From an uncultured Chloroflexota bacterium (GTDB lineage Bacteria; Chloroflexota; Limnocylindria; Limnocylindrales; CSP1-4): a stretch of DNA of 9,770 nt. The number at the start of each line of letters is the position of its first letter. The first letter of the stretch is position 1. Positions 6,536 through 9,770 of this stretch are shown in pieces. The notes beneath the pieces are model-generated. The model did no database searches. It saw only the letters and a program-made list of their open reading frames with translations, and was not told the origin of the DNA. A program made the translations under genes and the position numbers. The stretch spans positions 1-9,770 of the forward strand of contig CAIXZV010000123.1 of assembly GCA_903924005.1 (NCBI GenBank). The letters are read 5' to 3'.

Positions 6536-7342
6536 TCAGGAGGCTGGTAGGAACCCGAACGAGGCCAAGATCGCCTGTCCGTCAGGACCGGCCAGCCAGG
6601 TCAGGAACGCGGTGGCGGCGGCCTGGTTGACCGATGCCTTGACCACCACGCCGCCGTACGTGGCGGGAACGTTGGCGCTGTCCGGGATGGCGACCGTGAT
6701 GACCTTGTTTGAGGTCTTGGCGTCGCTCAGATAGACGATGCCCGCGTCGCCTTCGCCCAGCCCAACCTTGGTGACAATCCCGCCCGCGTTGTCCTCCGCG
6801 GAGACAACATTGGCTGTGTACTTCGCCGCGAAGTCGGCGGCGTAGCCGGCCTTTGCGACTAGGTTGGCGAGCAGCGTTGCCGTGTATGTCTGGATGGGCA
6901 CGCCGACGGCGCAGGCGATCACCTTGACGCCGGCGTTCGCAAGGTCGGCCGGGGTCTTGACGCCCGCGGGGTTGGCCGTGGGGACGATGACCGTGAGCAG
7001 GTTGCCCGCGAACTTGACCACCGCACCTGACGCGAGGCCCTTGTCCACCACGGACTGCGGGCTCTTCGTGTCGGCGGACAGGAACACGTCAGCGGGCGCG
7101 CCCTGCTCAATCTTGGTCTCAAGCGCGGTGGAGGAATCAGTCGAGATGGTCAGCTTCGCCCCCGGGTGGGCGGTCTCGTAGGCGGTCTTGGCCGTTGCAA
7201 GCACGGCATGCAGCGAGGAAGCGGCGTAGATCTGGACCTCGCCTCCCACTGGCGCAGCCGTGGGCGCGGCAGGAGCAGCCGACGAGCAAGCGGCAATGGC
7301 CACGGTCAGGCCCGCGACAAGCAGGTTATGGCGGGACTTCAT
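6536..7342 (-). CDS. modA: Molybdate-binding lipoprotein ModA
   Basis: This is the substrate-binding protein that captures molybdate/tungstate outside the membrane and delivers it to ModB; 268 residues. An N-terminal lipoprotein signal is visible, with basic MKSRH, a hydrophobic core, and lipobox IAAC with lipidated Cys19, followed by an Ala/Pro/Ser linker. Conserved blocks are IYAASSLHAVL (38-48, oxyanion-binding Ser42/Ser43), STALETKIEQGAPADVFLSAD (71-91) and GEGDAGIVYLSDA (196-208, with the Tyr that lines the oxyanion pocket). The start codon overlaps the stop of the regulator gene (ATGA, 7339-7342), and AAGGAGA lies 7 nt upstream inside that gene. A lipoprotein rather than a free periplasmic protein fits a Gram-positive-type or monoderm envelope. 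Confidence 0.92.
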   Translation of the reverse strand: MKSRHNLLVAGLTVAIAACSSAAPAAPTAAPVGGEVQIYAASSLHAVLATAKTAYETAHPGAKLTISTDSSTALETKIEQGAPADVFLSADTKSPQSVVDKGLASGAVVKFAGNLLTVIVPTANPAGVKTPADLANAGVKVIACAVGVPIQTYTATLLANLVAKAGYAADFAAKYTANVVSAEDNAGGIVTKVGLGEGDAGIVYLSDAKTSNKVITVAIPDSANVPATYGGVVVKASVNQAAATAFLTWLAGPDGQAILASFGFLPAS

Positions 7343-7785
7343 GAGCGGTTCTCCTTGGGCGACGGGATCTCAACGATCACGTTGGTTGCCTTGATGACGC
7401 AGACGGCTTCCTTGCCCACCGCAAGCCCTAGGTCGTCAACCGCTTCCGCGGTCATCAGGCTCACGAGACGATGGGGGCCCGAAATGACCTCAACCACCGC
7501 CACAATCTTGTCGCGCTCAATGCGGGTCACGATCCCGGCAAACCGGTTTCGGGCGGACTGGGCGACGATTGGCCGATCGACGCTTGCGCGGCGGCGCTCA
7601 GCGAGCAGGCGGGTGATCTCCGCAACGTCGATGACGCGCTGGCCGCCCTCAGAGCGGCCCATCTCCACGCGGCCTTCGGCCTCCCAACGGCGGAGCGTTT
7701 CCACCGAGACGCCGAGCATTTCGGCTGCCTGGCCAACCCGGATGGGGGCCGGTGCGGATGACTGCGGATCTCTCATACCGCTCAT
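7339..7785 (-). CDS. MerR-type HTH + TOBE (Mop) regulator, likely molybdate-responsive
   Basis: This is a predicted cytoplasmic DNA-binding regulator of about 148 residues. Residues 15-40 (IRVGQAAEMLGVSVETLRRWEAEGRV) are a MerR/excisionase-type helix-turn-helix, followed by GGQRVID and a basic helix (LLAERRR). The C-terminal ~65 residues (NRFAGIVTRIERDKIVAVVEV...ATNVIVEIP) form one TOBE/Mop domain, the oxyanion-binding module also found in ModE, ModC and molbindins. Unlike ModE, it pairs a MerR-type reader head with a single TOBE. The ATG at 7783-7785 is preferred; ATG at 7774-7776 is an alternative, and a TTG at 7840-7842 lies inside the palindrome and is unlikely. No ribosome binding site precedes the start. 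Its stop overlaps the modA start. By domain and context it probably controls the modAB operon in response to molybdate, and perhaps the divergent oxidoreductase gene. Confidence 0.8.
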   Translation of the reverse strand: MSGMRDPQSSAPAPIRVGQAAEMLGVSVETLRRWEAEGRVEMGRSEGGQRVIDVAEITRLLAERRRASVDRPIVAQSARNRFAGIVTRIERDKIVAVVEVISGPHRLVSLMTAEAVDDLGLAVGKEAVCVIKATNVIVEIPSPKENRS

Positions 7786-7806
7786 TATCGAGATATATCG
7801 GCATTC
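7786..7806 (-). promoter_or_regulatory. AT-rich promoter-like stretch before the regulator gene
   Basis: In this GC-rich window the run ATTATCGAGATATATCGG just upstream of the regulator start stands out as AT-rich. On the minus strand TATATC ends 6 nt before the preferred ATG, where a -10 box would sit for a leaderless transcript, which would also explain the missing ribosome binding site. It includes the perfect 8-bp palindrome GATATATC (7792-7799). No convincing -35 element is seen 17 nt further upstream, so this is only a candidate. Confidence 0.35.
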
Positions 7807-7819
7807 ATGTACAGGTGTT

Positions 7820-7855
7820 GGCGGTCTAGTGGTAGATATCAACCACTAGACCGCC
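7820..7855. promoter_or_regulatory. 36-bp near-perfect palindrome, candidate operator
   Basis: The arms GGCGGTCTAGTGGT (7820-7833) and ACCACTAGACCGCC (7842-7855) are perfect 14-bp inverted repeats. The spacer AGATATCA has the palindrome GATATC exactly at the symmetry centre, so 17 of 18 base pairs are symmetric and only the A/A pair 7834/7841 fails. It lies in the divergent region, 35 bp from the regulator start and 62 bp before the oxidoreductase start. No gene ends here, so a terminator is unlikely. A binding site for the adjacent HTH-TOBE regulator is the leading idea; an RNA hairpin in either 5' leader is the alternative. Confidence 0.7.
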
Positions 7856-7917
7856 GTTTCACAGGCACCGGTCTTCCATCTGGACAATCTCTGGCAAAAC
7901 GCGCAGCCTGCGCGGTG

Positions 7918-8850
7918 ATGCACACGCCCAGCCCCACCTTTGGCGTCCTGCTGCTTTCGGACGCGCCCTGGGAGGTTCTGGCGGAACGCGCGAAACGGGC
8001 GGAGGCCATGGGGTTCGACACCCTCTGGGTGGGCGACCACTTCGTGAACCCGTATGCCCCAAAGGGCCCCTGGTTTGAGGCCTGGACCACGCTGGCTGGT
8101 TTGGCCTCAGCGACGACACGCATCAGGCTTGGGCCGCTTGTCTCCAGCATCACCCTGCGCAACCCAGCGCTCCTCGCGCGGATGGCGATGACCGTGGACC
8201 ACATCTCCCACGGGCGGCTAGAGTTTGGCATCGGCCCGGCTGGTGCTCCGCTGGACTACGCGATGCTGGGTCTGCCCGTGTGGTCCCCCCGGGAGCGCGT
8301 GGATCGTCTGGCAGAGAACCTTGAGATCATCTCCGCGCTCTTGGAGCACGGCGAGGTTCACCACCGCGGCAGCCACTACGTGATTGACGGGGCGGTTGTC
8401 GCCCCGGCGCCCGTGCAGCGGCCCCGGCCGCCCATCACGGTTGGCGCCCTCGGGCCGCGTGCCATCGAGTTGGCTGCCCGTTACGCCGACGCGTGGAACA
8501 CCTACGGCGTGGCCGAGGGGCGCGCTGTGACGGGCCGTCTTGGCCACGAGGAGGCGATGGCGGCAACCGCCGCACGGTGCGCCCTCCTGGATGCCGCGTG
8601 CGAGCGAGCCGGCCGTGACCTGTCATCGATCCGGCGCAGCTACCTGTCGTTCCGCGGCCTCAGCGAACCGCTCGGGACGCCGGCCGAGTTCTCGCGTTTC
8701 GTCGGCGACCTCACGGCCATCGGCATGCACGACGTCGTCGTCTACTGGCCGGCGGACGCCGACGGCGAGGCTGCGCTGGAGGCCATCGCGCGCGAAGCCC
8801 TGCCGGACCTTCGCCCTGCGCCGCACACGCACGTTGAGGGGGAGCAATGA
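7918..8850 (+). CDS. LLM-class flavin/F420-dependent oxidoreductase
   Basis: This is a bacterial luciferase-like TIM-barrel oxidoreductase of 310 residues. The N-terminus TFGVLLLSDAPWEVLAERAKRAEAMGFDTLWVGDHF is characteristic, followed by PWFEAWTTLAGLASATTRIRLGPLVSSITLRNPALLARMAMTVDHISHGRLEFGIGPAG and the usual R-x-x-R-L-x-E-N-L-E-I helix. The C-terminal part, PRPPITVGALGPRAIELAARYADAWNTYG, is also typical. The cofactor (FMN or F420) cannot be told from sequence alone, and the substrate is unknown. The ATG at 7918 is chosen because the family N-terminus begins there; the frame is open to 7807, but those residues would run through the palindrome and look non-coding. GTG at 7915 is an alternative. 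No strong ribosome binding site is visible. It overlaps the next gene by 4 nt (ATGA, 8847-8850), so the pair is translationally coupled. Confidence 0.85.
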   Translation: MHTPSPTFGVLLLSDAPWEVLAERAKRAEAMGFDTLWVGDHFVNPYAPKGPWFEAWTTLAGLASATTRIRLGPLVSSITLRNPALLARMAMTVDHISHGRLEFGIGPAGAPLDYAMLGLPVWSPRERVDRLAENLEIISALLEHGEVHHRGSHYVIDGAVVAPAPVQRPRPPITVGALGPRAIELAARYADAWNTYGVAEGRAVTGRLGHEEAMAATAARCALLDAACERAGRDLSSIRRSYLSFRGLSEPLGTPAEFSRFVGDLTAIGMHDVVVYWPADADGEAALEAIAREALPDLRPAPHTHVEGEQ

Positions 8851-9770
8851 CGCCCCAGCCATCGCGCCCGGCGCAATCCCAGCCGGACCCCGGCGCCCGG
8901 AGCTTGCTGGACCGCGAGTTTGACCGCCGGCGGTTTCTCGCCCTCCTCACGTCGGTGGTTGGCGCAGCTGCGCTGGCTGGGTGCGCGGGTCCAACCCCGC
9001 TGGTCAGCCCGTCGCTGATCGCGGTGCTGACCCCAAGCCCCACGGTGCCGGCGCTGCCAACGCCGGTGCCCAACGGGACGTACGAGACCCTGCGGCGCCT
9101 CCAGGCGATCATCCGCCAGAGCCCGGACCATCTTGGTTCGCTGGCTGCCGCCGCCGTTGCGGGCAAGGATCCCGCGGCGATCGTCCGTTTTGTGCAGGAC
9201 CACATCGCCGAGCTGCCCGCCACTTCCGCTAACGCCGATCCCGTCACGGATGTCCGCTGGGGTCAGCGCGCCGCCCTGCGCGCCGGTGCTGGCACCCTCC
9301 GCGAGCGGGCTGACCTCATCCTCGACCTGCTCCGCCAGGCTGGGATGGACGGCCGGATCGTGTCGATCCCGCGCCCGGCGTCGGCTTCGACGGCGTCTCC
9401 TGTCGCACCAGTGTTTGCGCCAGACACCGCCGCGATCGCAGCGGTGTGGGACGCCGTCAACCCTGCCCACAGCCCAGTTGGCAACGCGCCCGACGACACC
9501 GGCCAGCGTGCGGACGCGATGACCGCGCGGCTCCTTGCGGCTCTGCCGGTCGAATTGCGAACCGCCCGCCTAACGATCCCGCCGCCCGGCGCCACGGTGC
9601 CGGCCGTGGAGTTCACGCAGGGCGGGGTCACCAAGTGGTCCGTCGGCCTGGGCAGCGGGGACCTGATCCTCACAACGGCGCCGGCCGGCCTCATCGGCGC
9701 GTCAGACGCCGTCGTCCCGCGCGCCAGCGTCGCCGTTTCGGTGGCCCTCAACACGCCCCACGGCGCAACC
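8847..9770 (+). CDS. Tat-exported lipoprotein with transglutaminase-like segment (partial)
   Basis: The reading frame starts at the ATG of ATGA and stays open to the window edge, giving 308 codons and no stop, so the 3' end is missing. GAGGGGGAG at 8836-8844 is a plausible ribosome binding site. The N-terminus has a twin-arginine motif (RRRFLAL, 27-33), a hydrophobic core and lipobox LAGC with Cys46, indicating Tat export and lipidation. A Pro/Thr/Ser-rich linker (49-76) follows. Residues 109-173 (PAAIVRFVQDHIAELP...RWGQRAALRAGAGTLRERADLILDLLRQAGMDGRIV) resemble the core of transglutaminase-like proteins, which carry a Cys near the start of the ADLILDLLRQAG-type helix. Here no Cys is present after residue 46, so this part is probably non-catalytic. 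Residues 195-308 are not recognised. The function is unknown; the tight coupling suggests a shared process with the oxidoreductase. Confidence 0.75.
   Translation, partial: MTPQPSRPAQSQPDPGARSLLDREFDRRRFLALLTSVVGAAALAGCAGPTPLVSPSLIAVLTPSPTVPALPTPVPNGTYETLRRLQAIIRQSPDHLGSLAAAAVAGKDPAAIVRFVQDHIAELPATSANADPVTDVRWGQRAALRAGAGTLRERADLILDLLRQAGMDGRIVSIPRPASASTASPVAPVFAPDTAAIAAVWDAVNPAHSPVGNAPDDTGQRADAMTARLLAALPVELRTARLTIPPPGATVPAVEFTQGGVTKWSVGLGSGDLILTTAPAGLIGASDAVVPRASVAVSVALNTPHGAT

Noticed and set aside
5847..6734. Plus-strand open frame of 295 codons across modB and the end of modA
   Set aside because: Composition is Arg/Gln/Asp-rich and low-complexity, and it opposes two clearly conserved genes; a shadow of GC-rich coding sequence.
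7789..7800. Classical ModE box, suggested by CGATATATC on the minus strand next to mod genes
   Set aside because: Only a short 12-bp imperfect dyad is present, without the second spaced TATAT half-site expected for ModE, and the local regulator has a different DNA-binding head.
7820..7855. tRNA gene, suggested by the D-arm-like string GTCTAGTGGTAG
   Set aside because: The string is simply one arm of a perfect palindrome. There is no anticodon arm, T-arm or acceptor pairing around it.
7786..7917. Molybdenum-cofactor riboswitch upstream of the mod operon
   Set aside because: The only strong structure is a single simple hairpin; I see none of the multi-stem core expected for that RNA class.
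8742..9470. Minus-strand open frames opposite the lipoprotein gene
   Set aside because: They are Arg/Ala-rich with no motif, whereas the plus-strand frame has a ribosome binding site, Tat signal, lipobox and ATGA coupling.

Overview
This window is very GC-rich and gene-dense, with short intergenic gaps, several 4- and 8-nt gene overlaps, a Tat-type lipoprotein and an LLM-family (flavin/F420-type) oxidoreductase. That fits a high-GC, possibly uncultured bacterium. Chloroflexota is my first guess and Actinomycetota my second, but no marker gene in the window settles it.

Layout. (1) 1-1569, plus strand: the 3' end of a permease-like gene (probably urtC/livM type), then two ABC ATPases of the UrtD and UrtE type, each joined to its neighbour by an 8-nt overlap. 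This is the distal end of a urea/short-amide or branched-chain amino acid uptake operon. (2) 1570-2031: a 462-bp gap between convergent genes. It holds a strong hairpin, four copies of a degenerate 20-bp dyad, a triplicated ~24-bp unit, and an 81-bp near-exact copy of the 3' end of the neighbouring amidohydrolase gene. (3) 2032-7785, minus strand, read right to left: a MerR-type HTH + TOBE regulator, modA, modB (a molybdate uptake unit with no modC in the window), a GNAT acetyltransferase, a VIT1/CCC1-type metal transporter, and a YtcJ-type amidohydrolase. (4) 7786-7917: a divergent promoter region with a 36-bp near-perfect palindrome. (5) 7918-9770, plus strand: an LLM-class oxidoreductase translationally coupled (ATGA) to a Tat-exported lipoprotein with a transglutaminase-like segment. 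The lipoprotein runs off the window with no stop codon.

Working together. The regulator, modA and modB form a compact operon: the regulator stop overlaps the modA start, and modA and modB are 17 nt apart. The TOBE (Mop-type) domain on the regulator suggests that it senses molybdate or tungstate and controls its own transporter. The large palindrome in the shared divergent region is the natural candidate operator, and it could couple the oxidoreductase-lipoprotein pair to the same signal. The amidohydrolase and the urea/amide-type ATPases are next to each other but convergent, so a shared nitrogen-salvage role is only a suggestion.

The two most interesting signals are the 7820-7855 palindrome and the repeat-rich scar at 1601-2109. 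The rest looks like ordinary metabolism and transport.
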